Shown here in pieces: positions 42,436 through 50,190 of a DNA stretch of 64,000 bases (position 1 is its first letter; each line of letters begins with the position of its first letter). The stretch is from the NCBI GenBank assembly GCA_022844475.1, contig JALHLR010000013.1:1-64000 (forward strand), written 5' to 3'. The notes below the pieces were generated by a model. That model was not told the origin of the DNA, made no database searches, and saw only the letters and a list, made by a program, of their open reading frames with translations. The position numbers and the translations under genes were made by a program. The stretch comes from Hyphomonadaceae bacterium. GTDB taxonomy: Bacteria > Pseudomonadota > Alphaproteobacteria > Caulobacterales > Hyphomonadaceae.

Positions 42436-43011
42436 ATGAAAACCAAAACTCGTCTGGTCGTCGCCGGGGCCGCCTTCGCCGCCCTGACCGCCGCGGGCGC
42501 CGGCACCGCCGCTTACGCGCACCACGCGTTTGCCGCTGAGTTCGACGCCAACCGCCCCGTCCTGCTGAAGGGCGCGGTGGAGTTTGTCGAATGGACCAAC
42601 CCGCACACCTGGATCCACATCAAGGTCAAGGACGTGAACAAGTTCGGCCAGCCGAAAGCCGGATCGACCCTGAACTGGGCGATCGAAGGCGGCACGCCGA
42701 ATACGATCTTCCGCCTGCCGAACGCCGGCCAGGGCATGACCGCCGCCGACCAGGCGAAGGCTCGCTCGGTCGCGATCCCGAAAGGCACAGAAGTTGTCGT
42801 CCGCGGTTATCAGTCGAAAGACACCGTTTGCTCGCGCAAATGGGGCACGGGCGCTGCTCTGAAGGACATCACCTGCAAGGCCAACGGCCGTGACGTGACC
42901 TTCCCGAACGGTTGCAAACTGTTCGTCGGCGGCTCGTCCACGGGCGCTCCGAAAGATGGTGCCGACGCTGGTGCCCGTACCGATTGCACGGCAGCCTCGC
43001 CGCCGGCGTAG
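42436..43011 (+). CDS. Exported DUF6152-like protein
   Basis: A 191-residue exported protein. The signal peptide (LVVAGAAFAALTAAGAGTAAYA) ends before HHAFAAEFDANRPVLLKGAVEFVEW. The start HHxFxAEFD, the segment LKGxVxxVEWTNPHTWI and the following beta strands are the features I associate with DUF6152, a small periplasmic beta barrel of unknown role. The paired His after the signal cleavage and the NPH motif could bind a metal. Three Cys in the second half (TVCSRKW, ITCKANG, NGCKLFVG) are extra. The tail is Gly/Ala/Asp-rich. GGAGGAAG precedes the ATG. A perfect terminator follows. Confidence 0.82.
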   Translation: MKTKTRLVVAGAAFAALTAAGAGTAAYAHHAFAAEFDANRPVLLKGAVEFVEWTNPHTWIHIKVKDVNKFGQPKAGSTLNWAIEGGTPNTIFRLPNAGQGMTAADQAKARSVAIPKGTEVVVRGYQSKDTVCSRKWGTGAALKDITCKANGRDVTFPNGCKLFVGGSSTGAPKDGADAGARTDCTAASPPA

Positions 43012-43032
43012 GCTTCAAAAGCAACCAGACCA

Positions 43033-43064
43033 AAGAGCCCGCCGTCGCAAGACGGCGGGCTTTT
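43033..43064 (+). terminator. Rho-independent terminator of the DUF6152-like gene
   Basis: GCCCGCCGTC (43037-43046), GNRA-type loop GCAA, GACGGCGGGC (43051-43060), then TTTTCG, with AAAG on the other side extending the stem. It lies 26 bases after the stop. Confidence 0.9.
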
Positions 43065-43104
43065 CGTTCGCCCCTTGCGCCGCCGAAGCTGAGTGAGGCA
43101 ATGG

Positions 43105-43160
43105 GGAGGCCCTTCTCGAAGGCGGGGGGAGGTGATTCCGAAGCAGCGGAGGAGTTGAGC
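43105..43160. repeat. REP-like palindromic repeat, copy C
   Basis: CCCTTCTCGAAGGCGGGGGG then AGGTGATTCCGAAGCAGCGGAGGAG has the same order of elements as copies A, B and D. It lies just past the terminator at 43033-43064 and before the decayed gene. Confidence 0.5.
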
Positions 43161-43429
43161 GACGGTGCCGAGGGCGCGATTTTGTCCGGTGAACCAGAGC
43201 GAGCAGGAAGCGACTTCGCGGTAGAAGCAAGAGAACGACACCGACCATGTCGCGCGAGTTGGAGCCAACGGGCTACGGGCCTACGCCGACCCTACTCCGG
43301 CGCCGAGTTTGGGGTAGAGCCGTTGTTCGAGTTTGGGGGAAACCCAGCGACGAACCCCGAGCCGATCAACCAATTGCGCCAAGAATTTGGGGAAGTACCG
43401 ACGCCGGGTTGGCGGAGGAACATACCCCC

Positions 43430-43907
43430 CCTCACAATCGGCCGCACGAAGCGTGGAAACTTCCTCTCGTGGCTCCTGCGCGATCTGCCGGGTCTGATCG
43501 GCATCGCGTGGAGCTTCTGGCCGCTGATGATCATGGAGATCAGGAACGGTCGGTGCGCCAGGCTCAGCAAGAAGATCAGCCCGCGGATCGACGACTTCAT
43601 CATGCACCTGCTGCCGATCGCCGAAGCGCACCCGCGCTTTGCTCAGCATGGGCAAGCCTGACGGGCCCTCGGCTGGGATCGCCGCGCCATCAGGCCCGAC
43701 CCTCCCGATCCCATCACCCGCTGGCTATACGTCGACGGCCACTTCGAGGCCTATCGCGGCTCGATGATGGACCTGCACGCAAGCGCCGCACTCTTCCTCA
43801 ACGAACACCGCCACCGCCTCCGCAATCGCGTCGCTCCAAACGCTGTGCGCGTGAGCGATGCGCGGATCGCGCGCAACGCTGCCGCACATGACCTGGCAAG
43901 TGCTGCC
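43430..43907 (+). pseudogene. Decayed gene of unknown type with an in-frame TGA
   Basis: One frame reads like real protein across an internal stop. Before TGA (43659-43661) it gives RGNFLSWLLRDLPG, LIGIAWSFWPLMIMEIRN and SPRIDDFIMHLLPIAEAHP. After it the frame continues with GWDRRAIRPD, PDPITRWLYVDGHFEAYRG and SMMDLHASAALFLNEHR before becoming low-complexity. There is no ATG or ribosome site at the left end and no conserved motif. The first part has one hydrophobic segment (about 43480-43540). I read it as a remnant with a nonsense mutation. The boundaries are approximate, and the wider gene-free area 43012-44160 holds nothing else I can name. Confidence 0.4.
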
Positions 43908-44104
43908 GCATCCAACAGCTATCAACCGGCGCGCGTGCCAAACAGCGCCCGCCGTGCGCGTCCGTCCAGGCGGGCGGGCTCGCGAAGGCTCGCAGCCCGC
44001 CCGCAGTCCCCAATCTCGAAGTGTCGTCACCCTCCACCTCAGGGTCCCCGCTCATCTGGGAGCGTTTCCCCACCCGCAGCAGCCGAGTCGCAAACCGACA
44101 ATCA

Positions 44105-44137
44105 AAAGCCCCGGAAGGACGAACCTTCCGGGGCTTT
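44105..44137 (-). terminator. Terminator after the membrane gene at 44161
   Basis: AAAGCCCCGGAAGG (44105-44118), loop ACGAA, CCTTCCGGGGCTTT (44124-44137): a perfect 14-bp stem. On the minus strand it is followed by TTTTG-type sequence and lies 23 bases past the stop at 44161. Confidence 0.85.
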
Positions 44138-44160
44138 CGCAACTCTGATTGTCGGCCAGA

Positions 44161-44979
44161 TCAGCTGAAGCCGATCCACCGTCCACCAGCCGCCGTTGCG
44201 ACCCAGCTCAGGATTGAGAGCATAGCGATCAACCGCGCGACACGCCCGCCGGGCGTTGCATCCTGCTTGTAGATTTCGAAACTCGTGAGCCCAACGAACA
44301 GCAGGCCCGCAATCCAGCTTGCGGCAATGCTCCAGGTCTGGAGAGCCATGTTTTCGCTCGCGAAGCCGTCGATCCAGTAGCTGATCAGGACCGAGCCAAA
44401 CAGGAGGACAAACGCTCCAAGCGCGATCCAGCGCGTACGCGTGCCGAAGATGAACAGCACCGCATAGGCCGCAGCGATGATGTAGAATGTGCCGGGGTTC
44501 AGGCCGTCGCCAGTTGCGAATACACCCATGGCGAGCAGGAACAAGGCGATGGCGAAAGCGCCCAGATACATGGTGTTCTTGCCGATCTGCCCGTCGGCCT
44601 TTGCGATCGCGTTGACAACGCCGAAGGTGAAGATCAGCGCGGCGATCATCGAGACCATCTTCACGAAGAAAGCGGCCGACGTGTAGAGCCGCTCGGCGTT
44701 CAGTCCCCCGATCACAAGGCCGGTGCCGATTACGATGGCCGCGCCGACGATGTGCCAGAGGCGCAGGTTGCGTTCGATGGTCGACGGCGTCTCGTCGGTG
44801 AGACCCGCCCCGAGCAGGCGCAGGTTCATGACGATCACGCAGCCGCCCAGCAGCGCGAGCCCGACCAGGTGGATAGCTCCGAATGGCGCATAAAGGTCGC
44901 CGATATAGGAGAAGGGCGGTGTCTTGCCGATGTTGGCGACGAAATCGGCTGCGCCGGGGAAGAGTTGTGAGAAGGTCAT
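44161..44979 (-). CDS. Polytopic membrane protein, DUF6644-like (B)
   Basis: A 272-residue inner-membrane protein with about seven hydrophobic helices. The N-terminal half shares a pattern with the gene just upstream: FGAIHLVGLALLGGCVIVMNLRLLG here against EGTHVLTLMFFAGTIWIIDLRMMG there, followed in both by a G-rich helix and a KM-containing helix (FFVKMVSMIAALIF against FRLKMIFLLIAVI). I associate this with DUF6644. The conserved His in helix 1 and others (LRLWHIVGAA) could ligate heme b, as in cytochrome b-like proteins; that is inference. Three bases separate it from the upstream gene, so the pair is one operon, ending in a strong terminator. Confidence 0.75.
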   Translation of the reverse strand: MTFSQLFPGAADFVANIGKTPPFSYIGDLYAPFGAIHLVGLALLGGCVIVMNLRLLGAGLTDETPSTIERNLRLWHIVGAAIVIGTGLVIGGLNAERLYTSAAFFVKMVSMIAALIFTFGVVNAIAKADGQIGKNTMYLGAFAIALFLLAMGVFATGDGLNPGTFYIIAAAYAVLFIFGTRTRWIALGAFVLLFGSVLISYWIDGFASENMALQTWSIAASWIAGLLFVGLTSFEIYKQDATPGGRVARLIAMLSILSWVATAAGGRWIGFS

Positions 44980-44982
44980 GTG

Positions 44983-45789
44983 TTACTCCTGACCCGGGGT
45001 CGGTGCTGCAGGTTCGGCGGCTCCATCCGGACCGGGCGGACGCGCGTCTGGAAAGACGTCGCTTGGCGCTGGCGCAGGCTCTCCGAGCGGGTTTTCAGGC
45101 GGGACTGCGAAGGGGTTGGCACCGCCGCTCTTGAGCGGGTCCTCGTCCTCTTGTTCCAGCAGCAGGCGCTCTTCTTCCTCCATCGCATCGAGATCGAGGT
45201 CCCGATAGAGCAGGTCGCATTCCTGGAACGCGTACAAGAAGGAGCCGCGTTCGACCTTGTCGCACTTGTACCAGTCGTAAGCGATGAAGCGGCCGAAGAT
45301 GATGATGAGAATCCAGCACGACATGGACAGCGCGCCAGAAATCTTAACCTTCATCGGCGGGTTCGGGGCCGCATCCCATTCGACTTGCGACTTCTGCACC
45401 ATGTAGTGAAACCAGAAGATGTTGATCACCGCGATCAGCAGGAAGATCATTTTCAGGCGGAACCACATGTCGTGGTAGAAGAAGGTCGCCGGCTGGCGGC
45501 CGAACATGGTGACGATTCCCGTAAAGACCATCATCCCGAAGGCTGCCATGGTGATCGGCAACACGCGGTCGTTCAGCTTGGAGAAGGGGGTATTGCGGAA
45601 GGCGATGCCCATCATCCGCAAGTCGATGATCCAGATTGTTCCCGCGAAGAACATCAGCGTCAGAACATGCGTGCCCTCGAACATCGGCCACAGGTTCTTT
45701 GAGCTGTTCAGCGCCTGCGACCAGGACTGGCCGTCCTCGCTGGTTCGGCCCAGATCAAACTGGAGCCAGTTCAGGAAATCATACAGCAC
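44983..45789 (-). CDS. Membrane protein, DUF6644-like (A), with Pro/Glu-rich tail
   Basis: A 268-residue protein. Residues 1-185 hold about five hydrophobic helices with the DUF6644 pattern: LWPMFEGTHVLTLMFFAGTIWIIDLRMMG, then FGMMVFTGIVTMFG and WFRLKMIFLLIAVINIFWFHYM. Conserved His residues occur in helices 1 and 4. After a Cys-rich segment (YKCDKVERGSFLYAFQECDLLYRD) comes an acidic stretch (DAMEEEERLLLEQEDED) and a Pro-rich tail of about 50 residues, probably disordered. First gene of a two-gene operon, with a perfect FNR/FixK box centred 65 bases upstream of the ATG. Function is unknown; a redox role is suggested by context. Confidence 0.78.
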   Translation of the reverse strand: MLYDFLNWLQFDLGRTSEDGQSWSQALNSSKNLWPMFEGTHVLTLMFFAGTIWIIDLRMMGIAFRNTPFSKLNDRVLPITMAAFGMMVFTGIVTMFGRQPATFFYHDMWFRLKMIFLLIAVINIFWFHYMVQKSQVEWDAAPNPPMKVKISGALSMSCWILIIIFGRFIAYDWYKCDKVERGSFLYAFQECDLLYRDLDLDAMEEEERLLLEQEDEDPLKSGGANPFAVPPENPLGEPAPAPSDVFPDARPPGPDGAAEPAAPTPGQE

Positions 45790-45840
45790 GCGTCTCTCCC
45801 CTCAGCGGCCCCGCAATTACGGTGACCCAGGCGTAAGCTC

Positions 45841-45868
45841 TAGAGCCTTGATATGGATCAAGGCTCTA
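45841..45868 (-). promoter_or_regulatory. FNR/FixK-type box inside a 12-bp inverted repeat
   Basis: TAGAGCCTTGAT (45841-45852), ATGG, ATCAAGGCTCTA (45857-45868) is a perfect 12-bp inverted repeat. Its core TTGAT-ATGG-ATCAA (45848-45861) is an exact match to the FNR/FixK consensus TTGATN4ATCAA. It is centred about 65 bases upstream of the ATG of the membrane gene at 45789, so a site at -41.5 would give a leader of about 24 bases. It also overlaps the stop codon of the cytochrome gene (45866-45868), and the repeat could fold as an RNA hairpin there. Confidence 0.7.
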
Positions 45869-46426
45869 CTGGTTAGGTGGCGGCGGTCCGCCCGGCATGG
45901 GTCTCAATGTCGTATCGGGCTGGCCCATGTCGCCTGCAACATAGCGATTATGGCAGGCGACGCACGCCTGATACATGTCGGAACCCGCATAAAAGAAGGC
46001 GACCTTGTCCCTCGCCAGGGCGGCTGCCTGTGCTTTCATGGAGGCCTCATAGAGCATGTGAGTGGCATCGACCCACGCTCGGTCATCGTCGAGCGGCCGG
46101 CCAGGGAGGAGAAGCAGGTTTGTCGCCTCTGCAATCGAAAACGCAGCGCTTTCAGCTGCGAGCCAGCCGTCATCGTCGGCCGGGAACAGCTCCTGCACCG
46201 TGTCGCCGATGATCCAGCCCTGACGATGCCAGACGCCGAAGGCGTTGTAGTCGATCACATGGGCCATAAGGTCGGCCATCGAGATGTCTGTGCGGAAATC
46301 GGCCATCGTGGCGCCGCCCATGCCTTCGACAGCGGCGCCGGTCGGCGTCGACGTCGCGGGTGCAGATTGCGGCGAACAGGCGCCAAGGAATAGCGCTGCA
46401 ACGAGCGCCGTGGACGAACGGATCAT
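45866..46426 (-). CDS. c-type cytochrome lipoprotein (C-terminal CxxCH)
   Basis: A 186-residue predicted lipoprotein: MIRSSTALVAALFLGAC with lipobox LGAC (Cys17). Near the C-terminus is one heme c site, CVACH at 155-159, after a mainly helical body. Four helices with a C-terminal heme motif recall cytochrome c'/c556. WHRQGWIIGDTVQELFP and ATHMLYEASMKAQAAALA are helical segments. The heme faces the periplasm. The ATG at 46426 is chosen because GGGGAG precedes it and the lipobox follows. It lies directly upstream of the two DUF6644-like genes in the same direction, a likely electron partner. Confidence 0.85.
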   Translation of the reverse strand: MIRSSTALVAALFLGACSPQSAPATSTPTGAAVEGMGGATMADFRTDISMADLMAHVIDYNAFGVWHRQGWIIGDTVQELFPADDDGWLAAESAAFSIAEATNLLLLPGRPLDDDRAWVDATHMLYEASMKAQAAALARDKVAFFYAGSDMYQACVACHNRYVAGDMGQPDTTLRPMPGGPPPPNQ

Positions 46427-46665
46427 CACCACTCCCCTCGGGCGCTGCGGCCTGGACGGCATATTCGCCTGTCTCGACCAACTGCGCGATTGTTCCTCCG
46501 ACGGCAAACTAGACCGCCATGTGACGCTGCGCCATGGGCTAGGTGTCGCACGCCTTGGTAATTCAACGCCTCAGGTTGACTATGTCCGTCGTTGCTGCGG
46601 GTCTTTCCAGCAGCGCCGGAATGGCTGTAGAGCCTAGGGAAATAGCCCGTCCAGACAGGACGGCT

Positions 46666-46682
46666 AAGGAGGGAAAAACGTG
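46666..46682 (+). promoter_or_regulatory. Ribosome site fixing a GTG start
   Basis: AAGGAGGG (46666-46673) lies six bases before GTG (46680-46682). An ATG at 46692 would be 18 bases away, which favours the GTG. A small hairpin, CCGTCC-AGACA-GGACGG (46648-46664), precedes it. Confidence 0.7.
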
Positions 46683-47948
46683 TTCAACCTAATGTCCCGT
46701 CGCGGCATGATTGCCGCAAGTGCAGCATTGATGCTCGCGGCCTCCGCCGCCTGCCAGTCCATCCCTGCAACTGTCGATCCATCGACCTCCTCGATCGTGC
46801 CGGGCGACGCGGCTTCGCTGGGCTTCGATCCGGCCAAGCTGGATGCAATCCGGACGGCGCTGAACGCCGACGTGCAGAGTGGCAAGATTCCCGGAGCGTA
46901 CCTGATGATCGGCCGGAAGGGCCAGGTCGCGTTCCAGCAGGGTTTCGGCGTCCAGGGCCCCGGCCAGACCACGCCGATGTCCGACGAAACCATCTTCCGC
47001 ATCTTTTCGATGACCAAGCCTGTCGTTGCCGTCACGGCGATGACGTTGGTTGAGGAGGGCAAGCTCAATCTCGACGCGCCGGTCTCCGACTACCTCCCGG
47101 CGTTCAAGGACATCAAGGTCTGGCAGAAGGACGGCGATCCGGTCCCGGCCACGAAGCCGATGCTTATCCGTCACCTGATGAGCCACACGTCGGGGATCAT
47201 CTACTCCTTCATCCAGCCTCAGCTGCCGATCTCCAGGGCCTGGGTCGCCGGCGGCGAGCAGCGTCAGGATCTCACGGCGAAGGACTGGTCGGAGCAGGTT
47301 GTCGCCAAGCTGCCGATGGCAGCCGAACCGGGCGCAGCCTGGAACTACAGCCAGGGCCTCGATGTTCTTGGCGGGGTAATCGAGAAGATTACCGGGCAGA
47401 CGCTCGAACAGGCTATCCGAGAGCGCGTCACCGGCCCGCTCGGCATGACCGACACCGGCTTCATCCAGCCCAAGGACAAGGCTCCTCGCTTCGCCCAGTC
47501 GCAGAAGCAGGATGCGCTGTACTACGACTACACAATGGACCGGGTCCTCTTCGCGGGCGGCGGCGGCCTGTCGTCGACGGCTGAGGACTACCTGCGCTTC
47601 GTCCACATGCTGGCCAATGACGGCGAATATCGCGGCGTACGCATCCTCAAGCCGGAAACTGTCGATCTGATGATGATTGACCAGACCACTGCGGAAGTTC
47701 GCGGCAAGGGCCTGTTCTTTCCGGGCGCCGGCATGGGCTTCGGCCTTGGCGTGTCGCTGGTGATCGACGACACGAAGACAAAGACCACCGGCAACGGCAC
47801 GTTCTCTTGGAACGGCATCGCCGGCACCGAATGGTGGTACGACCCGAAGAACGATGTCTTCATGGTCTTCCTGATCCAGGACCGCGCGCTTCTCTCGGAA
47901 TACCAGAGGAAGAACCGCACCTGGATCTACGACGCGCTGAAGAAGTAG
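46680..47948 (+). CDS. Exported serine hydrolase, class C beta-lactamase fold (EstB/penicillin-binding-like)
   Basis: A 422-residue protein starting at GTG. Signal SRRGMIAASAALMLAASAAC has paired arginines and ends in a cysteine (possible Tat lipoprotein). The catalytic SxxK is in FRIFSMTKPVVAVT (Ser and Lys near 102-105). The second motif reads WNYSQGLDVLG, Tyr-Ser-Gln where beta-lactamases have Tyr-x-Asn. The third region FSWNGIAGTEWWYDPK lacks the KTG triad and has WNG-AG. This pattern suits an esterase or D-aminopeptidase-type enzyme rather than a true beta-lactamase. Divergent from the cytochrome lipoprotein gene, convergent with a secreted-family gene. Confidence 0.88.
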   Translation: MFNLMSRRGMIAASAALMLAASAACQSIPATVDPSTSSIVPGDAASLGFDPAKLDAIRTALNADVQSGKIPGAYLMIGRKGQVAFQQGFGVQGPGQTTPMSDETIFRIFSMTKPVVAVTAMTLVEEGKLNLDAPVSDYLPAFKDIKVWQKDGDPVPATKPMLIRHLMSHTSGIIYSFIQPQLPISRAWVAGGEQRQDLTAKDWSEQVVAKLPMAAEPGAAWNYSQGLDVLGGVIEKITGQTLEQAIRERVTGPLGMTDTGFIQPKDKAPRFAQSQKQDALYYDYTMDRVLFAGGGGLSSTAEDYLRFVHMLANDGEYRGVRILKPETVDLMMIDQTTAEVRGKGLFFPGAGMGFGLGVSLVIDDTKTKTTGNGTFSWNGIAGTEWWYDPKNDVFMVFLIQDRALLSEYQRKNRTWIYDALKK

Positions 47949-47970
47949 GCGCTCGCAGAAGCTGGAACAG

Positions 47971-47999
47971 GAAAGGGCGGCTCCCGGGGAGCCGCCCTT
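47971..47999. terminator. Bidirectional Rho-independent terminator
   Basis: AAAGGGCGGCTCC (47971-47983), CGG, GGAGCCGCCCTTT (47987-47999), followed by TTTTT to 48004. A perfect 13-bp stem between convergent genes. The plus strand has a T-run of eight after the stem; the minus strand has only a short one. Confidence 0.9.
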
Positions 48000-48023
48000 T
48001 TTTTGTTTCGATCCTGCGTGGTG

Positions 48024-49016
48024 TCAGTTGCTCGCCACTCGCGCATCCGCCATTCGCTGCCCCAACAGGATGTTGGGCAGCGAATGATTGTGCTCGTGGC
48101 AGGGCGAGGCGAACATGCCCGTATCCGACGCCTTGAACGAGAACTCTGCGAGCCACGGTTCGGAATAGGCGACCGGGTCCTCGATTGTGAACTGGTAAAG
48201 CAGCTCGCTCGTCGACAGGCGCGTGTAGCGTTCGATGATCCGCGCGTCTTCGTTGATGACGAACTTGGTGAACAGTCCTCGCACCCGCTCCTCCGGCGGC
48301 GTCCGGATCGTGTCGATCACCAGTGTGTCGCCCTCCCAACGTGCGATGGACTCGCCATACCAGGAGCGTGGACCCGCCGCGCCATGTTGGCTGGCGAAGG
48401 GGATGATCCGCGCTTCATCGCCGTTCTCGTTGTGGATCACCACATGCATCGGCGTCTGGATGATGCGCTGGCGGTTGTATGAGATCACGGCGTGGATCGG
48501 CGGCACTCCGCTTACCACGAGACAGCGTTCGCCTGCTGGCCGTTGCTCGTAGTCATCCTTCGGTCCGTCCATGATGTCCGCGTCCTTGGCGATCCGTCGC
48601 GCATCCTCCGTGAGCGGCAACTTTCCGTTCGCCGGAAGCACGATCAGCCGTGTGCGCCTTTCGCCGCGCACGACAGGCAGCCCGTCCGTCTCGCCCATGA
48701 TCACATGAGCCTCCGGGTCGATGCTCTCCTCGAGAAAAGGCTGCATGCCCGCGTATGTCGTCGCCACGATGCGGCGCGCTTCGTCCTCGGGCACGATGAG
48801 GTTCGGGTTCATCGGCGACGCTTCAAACACCGGGAAGTAATTCGTCGCCCAGACGACATTCTGGAAATCCGGCTTGCCATCAGGCATTCGCGGGATTTTC
48901 TCCATCGGCGCGAGGGAGGTCGGCGACATGGCAAAGGGATCTGTCGAGGAGGTCTGCGCCATTGCGATGGGCGCGCAGGCGATGGTTGCGGCAATCAGGA
49001 AGGGGAGGCGTATCAT
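48024..49016 (-). CDS. Secreted protein of unknown family (GDTLVVET family, copy 3)
   Basis: A 330-residue exported protein: signal MIRLPFLIAATIACAPIAMA ending AQ. Family landmarks are MPDGKPDFQNVVW near the start, GERCLV in the middle, YNRQRIIQTPMHVVIH, then ARWEGDTLVIDTIR, ERYTRL, YQFTIEDP and SPCHEHNHSLPNILLGQR at the end. The terminal Cys-His-Glu-His-Asn cluster is the most His-rich of the four. The ATG at 49016 has GAGGGA upstream. Divergent from the AraC regulator at 49168, which may control it. Confidence 0.85.
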   Translation of the reverse strand: MIRLPFLIAATIACAPIAMAQTSSTDPFAMSPTSLAPMEKIPRMPDGKPDFQNVVWATNYFPVFEASPMNPNLIVPEDEARRIVATTYAGMQPFLEESIDPEAHVIMGETDGLPVVRGERRTRLIVLPANGKLPLTEDARRIAKDADIMDGPKDDYEQRPAGERCLVVSGVPPIHAVISYNRQRIIQTPMHVVIHNENGDEARIIPFASQHGAAGPRSWYGESIARWEGDTLVIDTIRTPPEERVRGLFTKFVINEDARIIERYTRLSTSELLYQFTIEDPVAYSEPWLAEFSFKASDTGMFASPCHEHNHSLPNILLGQRMADARVASN

Positions 49017-49045
49017 CGGGGTTGTCCCTCTCGCTTTGTTATGAC

Positions 49046-49084
49046 CCATTCATCGTGGGTTGGCCGTGAGTGCGACATGAATGG
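49046..49084. promoter_or_regulatory. Inverted repeat between divergent genes
   Basis: CCATTCAT (49046-49053) and ATGAATGG (49077-49084) are perfect 8-bp arms 23 bases apart in the spacer between the copy-3 secreted gene (minus) and the AraC gene (plus). A possible operator for the AraC protein; AraC sites are often direct repeats, so this is tentative. Confidence 0.3.
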
Positions 49085-49167
49085 ATGTGCAGCGGCGAGC
49101 GGTTCGTCGTGATCGGGGACGACAAAACCATGATCGCAGGTTGCAGGTGGACAGAACGGTGCCAGCG

Positions 49168-50181
49168 ATGGAAGCCCTGACCGTCGGCGCCGGCCTCGCA
49201 CGCGGCCTAGTCGCCATCGCCGTGAAGAAGGGCGCGCGCGCCGAAGACCTCGCCGAGCGGGCGGGCGTCAGCCTTGCGGACCTGCAGGACCAGGACAGCC
49301 GCATCGCCATGCCGAACTACATCGCGCTGATGTGCGCGGCGAAGGAGCTGACGGGCGATTCCGCAATCGCCCTTCACTATGGTGAAGAGGTCGACCTGGG
49401 CGAGTTGTCGATCACCGGCCTGATCATGAATGCGTCCGAGACGATGGGTGACGCCTTCGTCCAGATGAATCGCTTCGGCCGCCTCGCCATCGAGGTGGAA
49501 GGCGTCGCGGCAGGCGCAAACCGCTTCCGCCACGTGGCCGATGCGCGTGGCGTCTGGCTGGTCGATGACCGCGCCAATCCAAACGCCTTTCCAGAACTCA
49601 CCGAAGTGACCTTCGCACGCATGTGCTGCCACCCGCGCCGCTTCCTGCCGCGCCCGCACTTTCTCGAAGTGCACGTCACCCACCCGGAGCCGCCGCACCG
49701 CTTCGAATACGATCGCATCTTCCAGTGCCCCGTCGTGTTCAACGCTGAGTGGAACGCCTGGCGGGGCGATCCCGAGCTGGCGGGCCACCGCATCCAGTTG
49801 CATTCGAAATACGTCTTCGGCGTCCTGAGCGAGAAGGCCGAAGCGCTGCTGAAGGAGCTGGAGACATCCAGGTCAACGCGTGGCCGCGTCGAGAGCCTGC
49901 TGATGCCCATTCTTCACACCGGCGATATCGGCATGGATGCCATCGCGGTGAAGATGGCGGTCAGCCGGCAGACGTTGTTCCGCCGCCTCAAGGCGGAGGA
50001 GGCGACCTTCGAGAAGGTGCTCGATGACCTTCGCCATCGCCTGTCGCTCCACTATCTCAGCGGACGCAAGACGTCGGTGAACGAGACCGCCTATCTCGTC
50101 GGCTTCTCGGACCCGGCGGCGTTCTCGCGCGCATTCAAGCGCTGGACCGGCAAGAGCCCCAGCGAGATGCGCGGCAAGTAG
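49168..50181 (+). CDS. AraC family transcriptional regulator
   Basis: A 337-residue regulator. The N-terminal 200 residues (AGLARGLVAIAVKKGARAEDLAERAGV...LTGDSAIALHYGEEV) match the arabinose-binding-like AraC_binding_2 type seen in OruR/ArgR-like regulators. The C-terminal tandem helix-turn-helix (about 245-335) includes DIGMDAIAVKMAVSRQTLFRRLK and VNETAYLVGFSDPAAFSRAFKRWTGKSPSE, the AraC signature. The ATG at 49168 is preferred since the frame upstream lacks similarity; the ribosome site is weak. It diverges from the copy-3 secreted gene and converges on the RND pump, either of which it might control. Confidence 0.9.
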   Translation: MEALTVGAGLARGLVAIAVKKGARAEDLAERAGVSLADLQDQDSRIAMPNYIALMCAAKELTGDSAIALHYGEEVDLGELSITGLIMNASETMGDAFVQMNRFGRLAIEVEGVAAGANRFRHVADARGVWLVDDRANPNAFPELTEVTFARMCCHPRRFLPRPHFLEVHVTHPEPPHRFEYDRIFQCPVVFNAEWNAWRGDPELAGHRIQLHSKYVFGVLSEKAEALLKELETSRSTRGRVESLLMPILHTGDIGMDAIAVKMAVSRQTLFRRLKAEEATFEKVLDDLRHRLSLHYLSGRKTSVNETAYLVGFSDPAAFSRAFKRWTGKSPSEMRGK

Positions 50182-50190
50182 CGCTGTCGT

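Noticed and set aside
43247-43891. Alternative 214-codon plus frame across the decayed gene.
   Set aside because: Composition is Arg/Pro/Ser-rich like other shadow frames, while the frame 43430-43907 reads more naturally despite a stop.
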